A stretch of DNA of 64,000 nucleotides from Actinoplanes sp. TBRC 11911 (GCF_012933445.1 NZ_JABBNC010000008.1:227738-291737), one strand, 5' to 3'; numbered from the stretch's first letter, positions 7,926 to 16,727 are shown. Made by a program: numbers and translations. Notes: a model not told the origin generated them from the letters alone.

Positions 7926-8695
7926 CGTTCGACCAGCGCCAGTACGCGGGTGGGGCTGCCCGAGCCGCCGACGATGGGCAGCGGACCGGCGACCACGACC
8001 GCGCCGGTGGCGGGCAGGCGGCGCAGGTTCTGTAACTGGGTGAGGCCGTACTTGCCGGCTCCCAGCACGAAGGAGTGGCACGGGAACGGCGGGTCGAACG
8101 AGTGCGCGGTGCCCGCGTCGGTGCCGACGGTCTCCACGCCGACGCCGATGATCGGGGCCTCCTCGGCGAGCCAGCGCGCGGCCGCGACCGAGATGCCGGG
8201 CGTGTGCGGGCCGGTCTCGTCGGCGTTCAGGAACGCCTCCTGGCTCTGCGACCTGGCGTCCCATCCGGTACGCACGAGCAACCACCCGCCGTCCGGCAAC
8301 GCACCGTATTTGGCCTCCCACTCCTTGAGGTCGTCGACCTCGAGGAGGAAGTCGGGGTTGTCGGCGACGCGATCCGAGACGTCGATGACCGCGGCCGGCG
8401 CGATGAGCTGCCGCGCCGGGATCTGCGACACGTCGGCGCCGTCCTTCGCCGTCACCCAGTGCACCGGCGCGTCCAGGTGGGTGCCGGTGTGCTCGCCGGT
8501 GTGGATGTTGTTCCAATACCAGGCCGGCCCGCGGTCGTCGTACCGGCTGATCTCTTCGAGGCTGAACGGCACGGTGTCGGCGAACGGCGAGGGCAGCTTG
8601 AGGATCGGCGTCGTGCTGGACAGCGGCGCGGTGAGGTCGACAACCTCGATCGAGCCGCTGCCGATTCCGGACACCAGGGCCTGCAACGTGCTCAT
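7922..8695 (-). CDS. cyclase-family metal-dependent hydrolase (kynurenine formamidase-like fold)
   Basis: 257 residues. The metal-binding signature HTGTHLDAPVHW (residues ~68-79) is diagnostic of the cyclase/KynB superfamily. A later conserved segment, GVGVETVGTDAG, supports this. These enzymes hydrolyse amides, lactones or isatin-type rings with Mn or Zn. It is the first gene of a two-gene unit with the ThDP enzyme (4-base overlap), suggesting ring opening followed by 2-oxo-acid chemistry, perhaps linked to the converging FAD monooxygenase. The substrate is unknown. Confidence 0.88.
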   Translation of the reverse strand: MSTLQALVSGIGSGSIEVVDLTAPLSSTTPILKLPSPFADTVPFSLEEISRYDDRGPAWYWNNIHTGEHTGTHLDAPVHWVTAKDGADVSQIPARQLIAPAAVIDVSDRVADNPDFLLEVDDLKEWEAKYGALPDGGWLLVRTGWDARSQSQEAFLNADETGPHTPGISVAAARWLAEEAPIIGVGVETVGTDAGTAHSFDPPFPCHSFVLGAGKYGLTQLQNLRRLPATGAVVVAGPLPIVGGSGSPTRVLALVER

Positions 8696-8752
8696 CGGAC
8701 CTCCACTGTGCGCTCGCTCACCATGACAGCGAACAGCGTACGACCGTACGCC

Positions 8753-10747
8753 TCAAGTTCGTATCGGGATCTTGCAAGTGACCGTGGTCCCACCGCCGGC
8801 CGGGCTGTGCACGTTGAAGGTGCCGCCCAGCGCCTGGATCCGGTCGGTCAGGCCGAGCAGCCCGGTGCCGCGTTCCGGGTCGGCGCCGCCCATCCCGTCG
8901 TCGCGGACCTGCAGCCACAGCACGCCGTCGGTCACCTCGGCCTCGACGTCGACGCTCGAGGCGCCGGCGTGCTTGACCGCGTTGTTGAGCATCTCCGAGA
9001 CCACGAAGTAGGCGCCGACCTCGACCGCCTGCGGCAGCCGCCCGTCGAACCGCACGTCCACCTTCACCGGCGCGGTCGAGCGCCGCCCGAGCGCGCGCAA
9101 CGCGGGCCGCAGACCGGAGTCGGACAGCACCGCCGGGTGGATGCCCCGGGACATCTCGCGCAGCTCGTCGATGACCGTCATGAGGTCCTGGGCGACGCCC
9201 GCCACCTCGCCGTCCCTCTGCGCCGGTGCCGTCCGCAGCCGCAGCGCCAGCGCGACCAGGCTCTGCTGGATGCCGTCGTGCAGGTCCCGCTCGATCCGGC
9301 GGCGTGCCTCGTCGGACGCGGCCACGATCCGGGCCCGCGACTTGGTCAGCTCGGCCCGGCTCTGTGCGTCCGCCACCGCGGTCGCCACCAGGTCGGTGAA
9401 CTCGGTCATCCGCACCTCGACGTCGGGCGGCAACGCCCCGAACCCGGGTCCGGTGCCGATCACGATCACGCCCCACAGCCGTCCGCTGACGTGGATCGGC
9501 ACCCCGACCCCGGCTGCCAGCCCGACCGTCTGCACCAGGTTGCCGGGCAGGGCGCCGTAGTCGTCGACGCGGGCCGGCCGTCCGGTCCGCAACACCTGCT
9601 CGACCACCCCCTCGGCCGGCCGGCTGTCCCAGATCCCGCCGATCTCGGCCGTCGGCCCGTTCTCGCCCTGGCTGGCCAGCAGCGTGATCGTGCCGTTCAA
9701 CTCGAAGCGCAGCAATCGGGCGCTGCCGCCCTCGCCGAAATGACGCAGCACCTCCTTGATGACCGCGGCGAACACCTGCTCCGGGGCCTCGCCGCGGGCG
9801 ATGAGCAACGCGAGGCGCCGCAGCGACGCCTGCATGTCGGCGAGCCGGCGCAGTTGCTCGTCGGTCTCGGTGTTCGCGATCGCGATGGCGGCGAGCTCGA
9901 AGAAGTCGGCGATGCGGGACTCGACGCCGGGCTGGAAGTCACCGAAGGTGGCGACGACCGACACCCCCCATGTCCGGGAGCCCACCTTGATCGGCGTGGC
10001 GATCCCGGTGTTCAGGCCCAGCCGCACGGTGATGCCGCCGAACGGCCCGATGTTCAGGCCCTCGCCGGACAGCGACGCCGCCCGGCCGGTGTCGACCGCC
10101 GAGCGCATCATCATGCCGGGGATCAGCGTGACCCGCGTGCCGATCGGCGTCGTCATGGTTACCCGCCCGTAGGAGCCGACGATCGTCACCCACGGGTCCG
10201 GACCGCGGGGCGGCTCGGCGTCCGGGTCGTCCAGCCGGGCCACGAAGCTGGAGTCGGCGCCGAGCAGCCGTGCGAGCTCGTCGGCGATCGCCGCGAACAC
10301 CTCGGCGGGTGCGGCCCCGCCGGCCACCAGCGTGGCGACGCGTCGCAGCGCGGCCTGCTCGTCGGCCAGATCACCGCGGGCACGCTCGGACGCCACCACG
10401 TTGCGCGCTACCGTCGTGGCGATCACCCCGACACTGACCGCCATCGCGAGCAGAAGGCCGAGCACGGTGAAGGTGGAGGTGTCGAACTCCCCGCGCAACG
10501 GCGGCAGGAAATACCAGTCGTACGCCTCGATGACCACGACGCCGACGGGCAGCGCGTAGAGGATCCCGGCCGTGCGAGCGACCCCGAGCACGAGCGCCAG
10601 CAGGGCGAGCCCGAGCACGAGGTCGGGCACGTGAGCGCGGCGCGCGGCGACACAGACACCGCTCGCGGCCGCGAACGCCACGGCCCCCGTCAGAACGGAC
10701 AAGAACACCTCGGCCGGCAGCGGGATCCGTCGAGATCTCAGTTGCAC
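8753..10747 (-). CDS. membrane histidine kinase with two GAF domains
   Basis: 664 residues if GTG 10747 is used; an in-frame start further upstream (10882) would run into the promoter of the divergent gene and adds a non-hydrophobic, Arg/Cys-rich leader, so I prefer the shorter form. About four membrane segments come first (residues ~8-125), then two GAF-like sensory domains (~150-300 and ~310-460). A HisKA_3 dimerisation helix follows with RRIERDLHDGIQQS (phospho-His), then an HATPase with MLNNAVKHA, RDDGMGGA and GTGLLGLTDR. This is the NarL-type (NreB/DesK/DevS-like) class. No response regulator gene lies beside it, so the partner is elsewhere. GAF domains could bind haem, flavin or a small ligand; nothing visible decides which. 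Confidence 0.88.
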   Translation of the reverse strand: MQLRSRRIPLPAEVFLSVLTGAVAFAAASGVCVAARRAHVPDLVLGLALLALVLGVARTAGILYALPVGVVVIEAYDWYFLPPLRGEFDTSTFTVLGLLLAMAVSVGVIATTVARNVVASERARGDLADEQAALRRVATLVAGGAAPAEVFAAIADELARLLGADSSFVARLDDPDAEPPRGPDPWVTIVGSYGRVTMTTPIGTRVTLIPGMMMRSAVDTGRAASLSGEGLNIGPFGGITVRLGLNTGIATPIKVGSRTWGVSVVATFGDFQPGVESRIADFFELAAIAIANTETDEQLRRLADMQASLRRLALLIARGEAPEQVFAAVIKEVLRHFGEGGSARLLRFELNGTITLLASQGENGPTAEIGGIWDSRPAEGVVEQVLRTGRPARVDDYGALPGNLVQTVGLAAGVGVPIHVSGRLWGVIVIGTGPGFGALPPDVEVRMTEFTDLVATAVADAQSRAELTKSRARIVAASDEARRRIERDLHDGIQQSLVALALRLRTAPAQRDGEVAGVAQDLMTVIDELREMSRGIHPAVLSDSGLRPALRALGRRSTAPVKVDVRFDGRLPQAVEVGAYFVVSEMLNNAVKHAGASSVDVEAEVTDGVLWLQVRDDGMGGADPERGTGLLGLTDRIQALGGTFNVHSPAGGGTTVTCKIPIRT

Positions 10748-10888
10748 GCGGTCGAGGTTCCCACCACCCACCGCGCAGAGGTCCCGAGCGGCGGCACAGG
10801 TGTGGAAGATCACCACCGGACGATCGCATCGTGACGGTACGCCGCGGTGCGAACCTCCCTCGACGCATCGATCTGCGACCATGGATTC

Positions 10889-12340
10889 ATGGGGCCGGAG
10901 CTATGGACCGATGCCGAACGTGCGGCTCTGACGAACGGCGTCCGGCGTTGCTACGAAAACGCGGGGCTGCGCGCCCCGGAGATCGTGGCCTGGGCGTCGT
11001 CGCCACTGGCCGGAGAACGGCTCGCCGCCGAACTCGCCCGGCGCCACACCTCGATCGGCACCCGGAGCCGGGCATGGGTCGTGCTGCTCGCTCGGGCGGT
11101 CTCGTCGGGAACCCTCGGCGTACTGTCCTTCGGGATCACGTTCGGCCTGTCCCTCGCCGGCGCGGTTTACTGGCTGCTCGCCATTCTCCCGTCCGCCGTC
11201 TCCCCGGACGACGATGAGTGGTTTCCGCTGGCGCACGCCCGCGGTGCGTGGATCGGTGCGATCACCGCGGTGGTGCTGACGCTCACGGCCTTGTTGGTCG
11301 TGATGACCCGCACGATCGCCGCCGTCCCCGTCAGCTGGGTCCTGACCGGAACGCTGTACGGGGCCCTCTTCGCGGTCTTCGGCCCCTACCTGCCGATCGT
11401 CATCGGCGGCTGGGCGGGTGTGGCCGTGAGCACGCTCGGAGCCGCTTCCGGCGCGCCACCCGAGTCATGGATATCGACGCTGCTGACGGCCACCGTACTG
11501 CCGGTATTCGCGGTGGCCGTCGTGGTCGGCTTCGTGGTCCGGATGCGCACCGGCCCACCCGCACCGTTGCGCTACACCGACGACACCCACCTCCGGATCC
11601 GCAACAGCCTCGCCGCAACGATCGATCTTGCTCCCGTGACGCTGCCCGGGCAGCTGTGGAACGATCCCGACAGGCCGGTTGAACTGGCCGTCGCATGGGC
11701 CGTCTCGACGGGGCGGCCGGTGGTCCGGCGATATCCGGTCGCCCACTTCGACACTCAGACCGGTCATCGCGTGCTTTCCGGCACCTTGACCGCCGCGCCG
11801 CACCTCGGCTGGTGGTGGCCGCACCGCCGCTTCGTCGTCTTCAGCCACACCCCCACGGAAGAACATGACGAACACCTCATCGACGGCTTCCGGCGCCCGC
11901 ACCGCACCGACGGCCCGGCCATCTCGTGGCCCGACGGTTACCGTGTGTACGCGGTGCACGGCGTCGGGGTGCCCGCCGAGTTCGTCGAGGCCGGGTGGGA
12001 CGCCGAGGCCTTGCACCGGCATCCGAACACCGAGGTGCGCCGCGCCGCGATCGAGCTGATCGGCTGGTCGTCCTACATCGAAGGGGCGGGCTGGGAGCTG
12101 GTCGCGACCGCACCCGATCCCGGTAACCCGCCGCATGAGCTGGCGCTCTACGAAGACCCGTCCGGGCGGCTGGCAAACGTGCGGGTCCTCGTCATGACCA
12201 ACGGCAGCCCCAACCGATCAGGCAAACCACTCCGGTACGCCGAGACGGTGCCCGACACCATCAACGATCCGGTGGCCGCGGCGGCCTGGCAATACGGTTG
12301 TCCCGTCGATGTGTACCGCCAGATGCGGCGCCGCACCTGA
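10889..12340 (+). CDS. membrane protein with C-terminal DUF6745-like domain
   Basis: 483 residues from the ATG at 10889. Four to five hydrophobic segments lie between residues ~55 and 210. The soluble C-terminal half contains WPDGYRVYAVHGVGVPAEFV followed by PNTEVRRAAIELIGW, which resembles DUF6745-type proteins (WPDG...hG..VP..v...NaEvRR). Members occur in many actinobacteria and have no known function. A short cytoplasmic N-terminus (LWTDAERAALTNGVRR) precedes the membrane part. It is divergent from the histidine kinase and could share its promoter region. A 14-bp terminator hairpin follows. Confidence 0.75.
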   Translation: MGPELWTDAERAALTNGVRRCYENAGLRAPEIVAWASSPLAGERLAAELARRHTSIGTRSRAWVVLLARAVSSGTLGVLSFGITFGLSLAGAVYWLLAILPSAVSPDDDEWFPLAHARGAWIGAITAVVLTLTALLVVMTRTIAAVPVSWVLTGTLYGALFAVFGPYLPIVIGGWAGVAVSTLGAASGAPPESWISTLLTATVLPVFAVAVVVGFVVRMRTGPPAPLRYTDDTHLRIRNSLAATIDLAPVTLPGQLWNDPDRPVELAVAWAVSTGRPVVRRYPVAHFDTQTGHRVLSGTLTAAPHLGWWWPHRRFVVFSHTPTEEHDEHLIDGFRRPHRTDGPAISWPDGYRVYAVHGVGVPAEFVEAGWDAEALHRHPNTEVRRAAIELIGWSSYIEGAGWELVATAPDPGNPPHELALYEDPSGRLANVRVLVMTNGSPNRSGKPLRYAETVPDTINDPVAAAAWQYGCPVDVYRQMRRRT

Positions 12341-12387
12341 GCCCTCCGAGTAGCACCGACCGCGCGTCGTATGTCTCAACGACGAGA

Positions 12388-12430
12388 ACGTGGCTTGGCG
12401 CCGCCCTGGCGGCCCAGCGCCAAGCCACGT
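12388..12430. terminator. strong bidirectional hairpin terminator
   Basis: A perfect 14-bp inverted repeat (ACGTGGCTTGGCGC and its complement) encloses a 15-base loop. It sits between convergent genes ending at 12340 and 12505. There is no long T tract, as is usual in high-GC actinobacteria. Confidence 0.85.
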
Positions 12431-12504
12431 ATCGGTCCGCCCAGGGGCTTCGAGGGGAGAGAGGCGGACACCCATTAATTGCTCGTTCGTAAAGCAGGAT
12501 GGAA

Positions 12505-13335
12505 TCACTTTCCTGCGGGGCTACCCTGGGCGAGTCGTGAGATGTGGTCCCACTCCTCAAGCCCGGCGAGGCGGCCGGCATACTCGACTCGCATCTCCTC
12601 GAGTCCCTTGATGCCGAACAACACCCGCAGCGGCGGATTCGGAGCGTCGGCGAGTGCGAGGAGCGCTTCGGCGGTGGCGGCGGGGTCTCCCGGCGTGAAC
12701 CCGGCGCTGGCCGAGTTGGTCCGGAGGGCTTCGCGCGCGTGCGTGTATTCGGGCATCGGCGTGACTTGCGGTGATGCCTCGAACAGGCCGGTCGGGAAGG
12801 CGATCGGTTCGATCAGGGTGACGTGGATGTCATAGGCGGCGACCTCAGCGGCCAGCGACTGACTCATCGCTTCGAGTGCCCATTTCGACGCCTGGTAGAT
12901 GCCCATCGTCGGGTAGGCGATCAGGCCTCCGAGCGAGGAAACCTGCATGATGCGGCCGTTGCGGCGTTCGCGCATTCCGGGCAGGACGGCCTGGGTCGTC
13001 CACAGGGAGCCGAAGTAGTTGACATCCATCTGCGCGCGGGCCTGTTCCGGGGTGGCTTCTTCCACGGCACCGATGAGCATGTGCCCGGCGCTGTTGACCA
13101 ACAGGTCGATGCCGCCGAACCGCTGCTCGGTCTCCTGGACGGCGGCGTCGACCGCGGCGCGGTCGGTGACGTCTAACTCCAGCCCGAGCACCCGGTCGCC
13201 GTAACGGTCGATCAGCGGTTTGAGCGTTTCAGTGTGGCGAGCCGCTGCCGCCAGATTGTCGCCGCGCTCGAGAATGGCTTTGGCCCAGTAGGCGCCGAGC
13301 CCTCGGGATGCTCCGGTGAGAAACCAGGTGGCCAT
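12505..13335 (-). CDS. short-chain dehydrogenase/reductase (SDR)
   Basis: 276 residues, classical SDR. It shows TGASRGLG (cofactor loop), LVNSAG (NNAG-type motif), a serine in MQVSSLGG, and the YQASK catalytic Tyr/Lys pair. The first loop and following residues (LAAAARHTE) favour NADP(H). Its substrate is unknown. It is divergent from an MmyB-like XRE regulator, and an 8-3-8 palindrome lies between them. This regulator/SDR pairing is common in actinobacteria and suggests inducible redox stress or detoxification. Confidence 0.92.
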   Translation of the reverse strand: MATWFLTGASRGLGAYWAKAILERGDNLAAAARHTETLKPLIDRYGDRVLGLELDVTDRAAVDAAVQETEQRFGGIDLLVNSAGHMLIGAVEEATPEQARAQMDVNYFGSLWTTQAVLPGMRERRNGRIMQVSSLGGLIAYPTMGIYQASKWALEAMSQSLAAEVAAYDIHVTLIEPIAFPTGLFEASPQVTPMPEYTHAREALRTNSASAGFTPGDPAATAEALLALADAPNPPLRVLFGIKGLEEMRVEYAGRLAGLEEWDHISRLAQGSPAGK

Positions 13336-13400
13336 GGTGATACCCCCATGATCGGTTGGATCGGTCGGAACCCAGCGTGCGGCGAACCCGGCAGGGTAAA

Positions 13401-13419
13401 CAGAGTGAGTTTCACTCTG
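13401..13419. promoter_or_regulatory. palindromic operator in the SDR/XRE divergent promoter
   Basis: CAGAGTGAGTTTCACTCTG is a perfect 8-bp inverted repeat with a 3-base centre, halfway between divergent starts at 13335 and 13452. Its likely ligand is the adjacent XRE-family protein (inference). Confidence 0.7.
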
Positions 13420-13451
13420 CCTAGCGATTCTGTGGGCGCGAACATGGAAGG

Positions 13452-14276
13452 GTGAACGCTCACCTGCTGGCCGAGTTCTTGAAGGCGCGCCGGGTCGCGC
13501 TGAGCCCCCACGAGGTGGGCCTGTCCGCGAGCGGCCGCCGGAGGACCCCGGGACTACGCCGCGAAGAGGTCGCCGCCCTGGCCGGCGTCTCGACCGACTA
13601 CTACACCCGGCTCGAGCAGCAACGCGCCACCGCGGTGCCTTCCGAGGTCGTGGTGAGTTCGCTGGTCCGGGCGTTACGGCTGAGCCAGGACGAACGGGAC
13701 CACCTCTATCGCCTCACCGGGCACCCCGTCCCCGACCGCCATCGAGACGATCAGCATGTCGCGCCGGCATTGCTCAGGGCCCTCGACGCGCTCGCCGACA
13801 TCCCGGCCCGGGTCATGACGGACCTCGGCGCGACACTCGCGCAGAACAAGCTGGCTCACGCCGTCTTCGGCCCCGCATCAAAGACAAGCTTCATCTACCA
13901 ATGGTTCTGCGATCCTGCCGCGCGCAACGGGTACCCCGCCGAGGACCATGCTGCGGAGTCCCGCGCGCTCGTCGCGGACCTGCGCGCCGCGGTCACCCGC
14001 CGCGACGACGATCCCGCCCGGTCGCTGGTCGCACATCTGCTGGCCGACAGCCCGGAATTCACCGCACTCTGGAACCTGCATGACGTCGCCGTACTGCGCC
14101 GGCGCGAGAAACGGATCCTGCATCCCGAGGTCGGACTGCTCCAGTTCGACTGCCAGTTCCTCATCGACGAGAACCGGTCGCAACTCCTGGCCCTCTTCTC
14201 GCCGCTGCCCGCAACGCCGACAGCCGACCGGCTCACCCTGCTCGCGCTCGCCACGTCCACCGACATCGGCGGCTGA
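13452..14276 (+). CDS. MmyB-like XRE-family transcriptional regulator
   Basis: 274 residues from GTG 13452; the only upstream ATG runs into a stop after three codons. The N-terminal XRE helix-turn-helix (residues ~5-75) contains GRRRTPGLRREEVAALAGVS and DYYTRLEQ. The C-terminal ~170 residues form the MmyB ligand-binding domain (PARVMTDLGATLAQN, ALFGPA-like and WNLHDVAVLRRREKRILHP segments), which resembles a PAS fold and may bind a fatty acid or related ligand. It is divergent from the SDR gene, which it most likely represses. Confidence 0.9.
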   Translation: MNAHLLAEFLKARRVALSPHEVGLSASGRRRTPGLRREEVAALAGVSTDYYTRLEQQRATAVPSEVVVSSLVRALRLSQDERDHLYRLTGHPVPDRHRDDQHVAPALLRALDALADIPARVMTDLGATLAQNKLAHAVFGPASKTSFIYQWFCDPAARNGYPAEDHAAESRALVADLRAAVTRRDDDPARSLVAHLLADSPEFTALWNLHDVAVLRRREKRILHPEVGLLQFDCQFLIDENRSQLLALFSPLPATPTADRLTLLALATSTDIGG

Positions 14277-14445
14277 ACTCACCGCCGGGGCGTGAAGCGA
14301 CCGGTTCGCGCGGGGTGGCCGCAATCGCTCCCGGTGACCAGCCGTTGCACGATGGTCGCGGTCGGCAGCGACATGCGGTCAATTCTTCCGCGCGCCAGCC
14401 TTCCCCGGCCCCGCCGGCGTGTCGGTCGGCCGAGCGCGGGCGCCG

Positions 14446-14888
14446 TTAACCGGGCCTTCGGAACCCGGCTACCGGTCCTATGTCGTCGATTCCGTCCATG
14501 CGTACATAGTCACCGGTGTGGGTGGCGTTCACGATGGTGTCGTCGCCGACGTAGATTCCCATGTGGTGCAGATCGGTAAACCAGAAGACGAGGTCGCCCA
14601 GCCTCAACTCGCCACGGGAAACGGGCTTGGTGGCTTGTCCGTCAGGTCAATCGGGCTGCCGCTGATCAGCTTGCCGCTCAACCCCGACGAGCCACCTTCG
14701 ATGTACACGCGGCTGGCCAGCACATTCACATCGGACAGCGCCGCATCGACTCGGCTTTGCAGGGGCTTGAGCTGTTCCTCGACCTGGCGCGGGGACGGTT
14801 CGCCGTGTGCCGGCGCAGCGACACCGAGCGTAGAAACGCCTAGCGTCGCGGCACCGGCGCACAGCAGCGCGGCCCAGCCGGGCCTCAT
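14446..14888 (-). pseudogene. NlpC/P60 peptidoglycan hydrolase, internally deleted and frameshifted
   Basis: The ATG at 14888 opens a secreted protein with a signal peptide (LLCAGAATLGVSTLGVAAPA, cleavage near AHG) and a helical region (EEQLKPLQSRVDAALSDVN). This frame stops at 14604. From about 14637 to 14446 another frame encodes the C-terminal half of an NlpC/P60 domain: KPVSRGELRLGDLVFW, HHMGIYVGDD, NATHTGDYVRM, ending FRRPG and TAA. The segment that should hold the catalytic cysteine (DCSG) is missing between the two parts, and the frames do not match. It is therefore a degraded gene after an internal deletion, unless the assembly is wrong here. Confidence 0.8.
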
Positions 14889-14905
14889 GCGGGAGAACAC
14901 GAAGC

Positions 14906-15457
14906 TCAGCCGGCGTGCGAGTGCGGCACGACCGGGGCGTAGTCGTTCTCGACGCCGGTCACCAGGTTGAAGTAGTTGGTGAAGGTGTTGAGTGCGATGT
15001 GCGCGACAACCTCGGCTATCTCCGCATCGGTGACACCGGCGTCGCGGGCCTTCTGAATGACGGCGTCCGCCACGATGCCACGGCCGCGCACGATGGCATC
15101 GGAGAGCGTCAGCAGCGCCGCGGTATGCGGATCGCTCGACCTGGCATCGCGAGCCAGCTCGAGTTCCGCGTCGTCGAGCCGGCCGACCCGTGCACCGAGG
15201 AAGGTGTGTGCGGACAGGCAGTACTCGCACCGGTTGTACTCCGAGGTCGCGATCGCCAACTGTTCGCGTACGGCCGAGTTGAGAACGCCGTGGGCAAGCG
15301 CACCGTTCAACGCCAGCCAACCCTTCAACACCGCGGGGCTGATGGCCATCATCGTGGTCATGTTCGGGGTGCCACCGAGGGCTTTCCTGGTCTCTGCCAA
15401 TACATCGGCCGCCTTACCGGTGGCGGTGGCTGGCTCGACGGGTACAAAACGGGTCAC
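14906..15457 (-). CDS. carboxymuconolactone decarboxylase/AhpD-family protein
   Basis: 183 residues, all helical. It has the CxxC-type redox motif in CEYCLSAHTFLG (residues ~78-89), followed by the conserved His and Glu context (VVAHIALNTFTNYFN). AhpD-like proteins use the cysteine pair to reduce peroxides or to pass electrons from lipoyl proteins. It has no signal peptide. An inverted repeat sits just in front of its start codon, so it is likely an inducible stand-alone gene. Confidence 0.9.
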   Translation of the reverse strand: MTRFVPVEPATATGKAADVLAETRKALGGTPNMTTMMAISPAVLKGWLALNGALAHGVLNSAVREQLAIATSEYNRCEYCLSAHTFLGARVGRLDDAELELARDARSSDPHTAALLTLSDAIVRGRGIVADAVIQKARDAGVTDAEIAEVVAHIALNTFTNYFNLVTGVENDYAPVVPHSHAG

Positions 15458-15472
15458 GGCGATTCCCTCTCG

Positions 15473-15552
15473 TTCTAACGGTTTCTTCCGTTAGAACCTC
15501 GCACGGCGAATCTTCGCGCGTCAACGCTTGGTGAGGTTGGTAACCGTTAGAA
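15473..15552. promoter_or_regulatory. 9-bp inverted-repeat operator plus a distal half-site
   Basis: TTCTAACGG (15473-15481) and CCGTTAGAA (15488-15496) form a perfect 9-bp inverted repeat with a 6-base centre, 15 bases upstream of the CMD-family start codon. A further identical half-site, CCGTTAGAA, lies at 15544-15552. The arrangement suits a dimeric TetR- or MarR-type repressor; the protein is not identified. Confidence 0.75.
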
Positions 15553-15622
15553 CTGAGGGTCTGGTGTACGTCGCAAGGGGTCGGTCGCATGCCGGCCGAA
15601 TTGACCGACGGGCGCGCGGCGG

Positions 15623-16033
15623 TTAGTCGGCGAGGGCCGCGAGCGCGGCCTCGGCGCACTCGTCGTCCTGCCCGGGCACCGTGCCGCCGCTGACCGCCAG
15701 CGCACCGAGGACGGTGTCGCCCCGCACGATGAGCACCGCACCGGCGCCGACCAGGATGGGCACCCGCACGGCATGATCCAGTTGGGCGAAGAAGTCCGGC
15801 GAGGTCTCCTGCATCTTGCGCAGCACGGCGCCGTCGCGCCGGAACAGGGCGACGCTGGCCGCCTTGACCTGGGCGATCTGTGCGGAGAGTGGCGGTGCGC
15901 CGTTCATGCGGCCGAGGGCCTGCAGATGCCCGCCTTCGTCGACCACCGCGACCGTTACCGGCGCGGCCAACTTGGCGGCGCGCTCGTGTGCGCCGGCGAT
16001 GACCGTCTGAGCGTCTTGGAGTGTCAACGGCAT
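15623..16033 (-). CDS. GlcG/HbpS-family haem-binding-like protein
   Basis: 136 residues, one GlcG/HbpS (DUF336) domain. It has the usual N-terminal TLQDAQTVIAGAHERA helix, central VAVVDEGGHLQALGRM, and C-terminal GALAVSGGTVPGQDDECA. HbpS of Streptomyces binds haem and works with a two-component system in oxidative-stress sensing; GlcG homologues are otherwise poorly understood. This copy has no signal peptide. It is divergent from a TetR regulator with a small palindrome between them. Confidence 0.9.
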   Translation of the reverse strand: MPLTLQDAQTVIAGAHERAAKLAAPVTVAVVDEGGHLQALGRMNGAPPLSAQIAQVKAASVALFRRDGAVLRKMQETSPDFFAQLDHAVRVPILVGAGAVLIVRGDTVLGALAVSGGTVPGQDDECAEAALAALAD

Positions 16034-16081
16034 GGCGATCCCCCTGAGTTATGTGGAGCCGCGCCCACAGCATGATTGAAG

Positions 16082-16091
16082 TACAGCTGTA
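16082..16091. promoter_or_regulatory. small palindrome between HbpS-like and TetR genes
   Basis: TACAGCTGTA is a perfect 10-bp palindrome in the 88-bp divergent spacer, about 30 bases before the TetR ATG. It is a candidate TetR operator, but short enough that chance is possible. Confidence 0.4.
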
Positions 16092-16121
16092 GCGCAATGG
16101 GTGTCCAGCTATTCTGCCGGG

Positions 16122-16727
16122 ATGGACACCAAGGGCCGGCGCAAGCAGAACACCCGCGGGAAGGGCGACCTGCTCCGCGAGGAGATGCTGACGGCCGGCG
16201 TGCGCATGCTCGACGAACTCGGCGACGATCAGGCGCTGTCGCTGCGCGCTGTCGCTCGCGCCGTGTCCGTCGCCGCCACCTCGGTCTACCTCTACTTTCC
16301 CGACCGCGACGCACTGGTGCTGGCCGCGACGCAGCGCTGCCACGAGGAACTCGTCGCCGTCGGCGATGCCGCCGAGGCCGCCCACGACGGCCACCCCGCC
16401 GCGCAACTGCGGGCCCGCATCCTGGCCCAGGCAGAATGGGCGCAGACTCACCCCGGCCTTTACAAGGTGCTGCATGAGAGCGGTGTCCACCGCCGCCTGG
16501 GCATGCCGTTCAAAGAGGTCATGGTCGAACGCACCCGCACCGCCGTCCAACGTTGCATGGACGCCGGCGCCGCCCCGCACGACGACGCGCTCACCGTGAC
16601 GATCGACCTGCGCACGGCCGTCAACGGCATGCTGGCTCAGCGCATCAACGAGCCCGACCTGCCGTGGCCGCCGTTGGCCGACCAGCTCGACCGCTTCCTG
16701 ACCAAACTGGTCGGCCTCCAACTCTGA
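16122..16727 (+). CDS. TetR-family transcriptional regulator
   Basis: About 201 residues from ATG 16122; a GTG seven codons upstream is possible but has no ribosome-binding site. The N-terminal TetR helix-turn-helix (LREEMLTAGVRMLDELG, LSLRAVARAVSVAATSVYLY, FPDRDALV) is followed by a helical ligand domain (QAEWAQTHPGLYKVLHES). It is divergent from the HbpS-like gene, its most likely target. Confidence 0.9.
   Translation: MDTKGRRKQNTRGKGDLLREEMLTAGVRMLDELGDDQALSLRAVARAVSVAATSVYLYFPDRDALVLAATQRCHEELVAVGDAAEAAHDGHPAAQLRARILAQAEWAQTHPGLYKVLHESGVHRRLGMPFKEVMVERTRTAVQRCMDAGAAPHDDALTVTIDLRTAVNGMLAQRINEPDLPWPPLADQLDRFLTKLVGLQL

Noticed and set aside
5577..8726. 1049-residue + strand open frame
   Set aside because: Out-of-frame reading of the monooxygenase 3' half joined to antisense of the ThDP enzyme and cyclase genes; low-complexity composition.
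8075..10834. 919-residue + strand open frame
   Set aside because: Antisense of the histidine kinase; no domain-like sequence and strong Arg/His/Gln bias.
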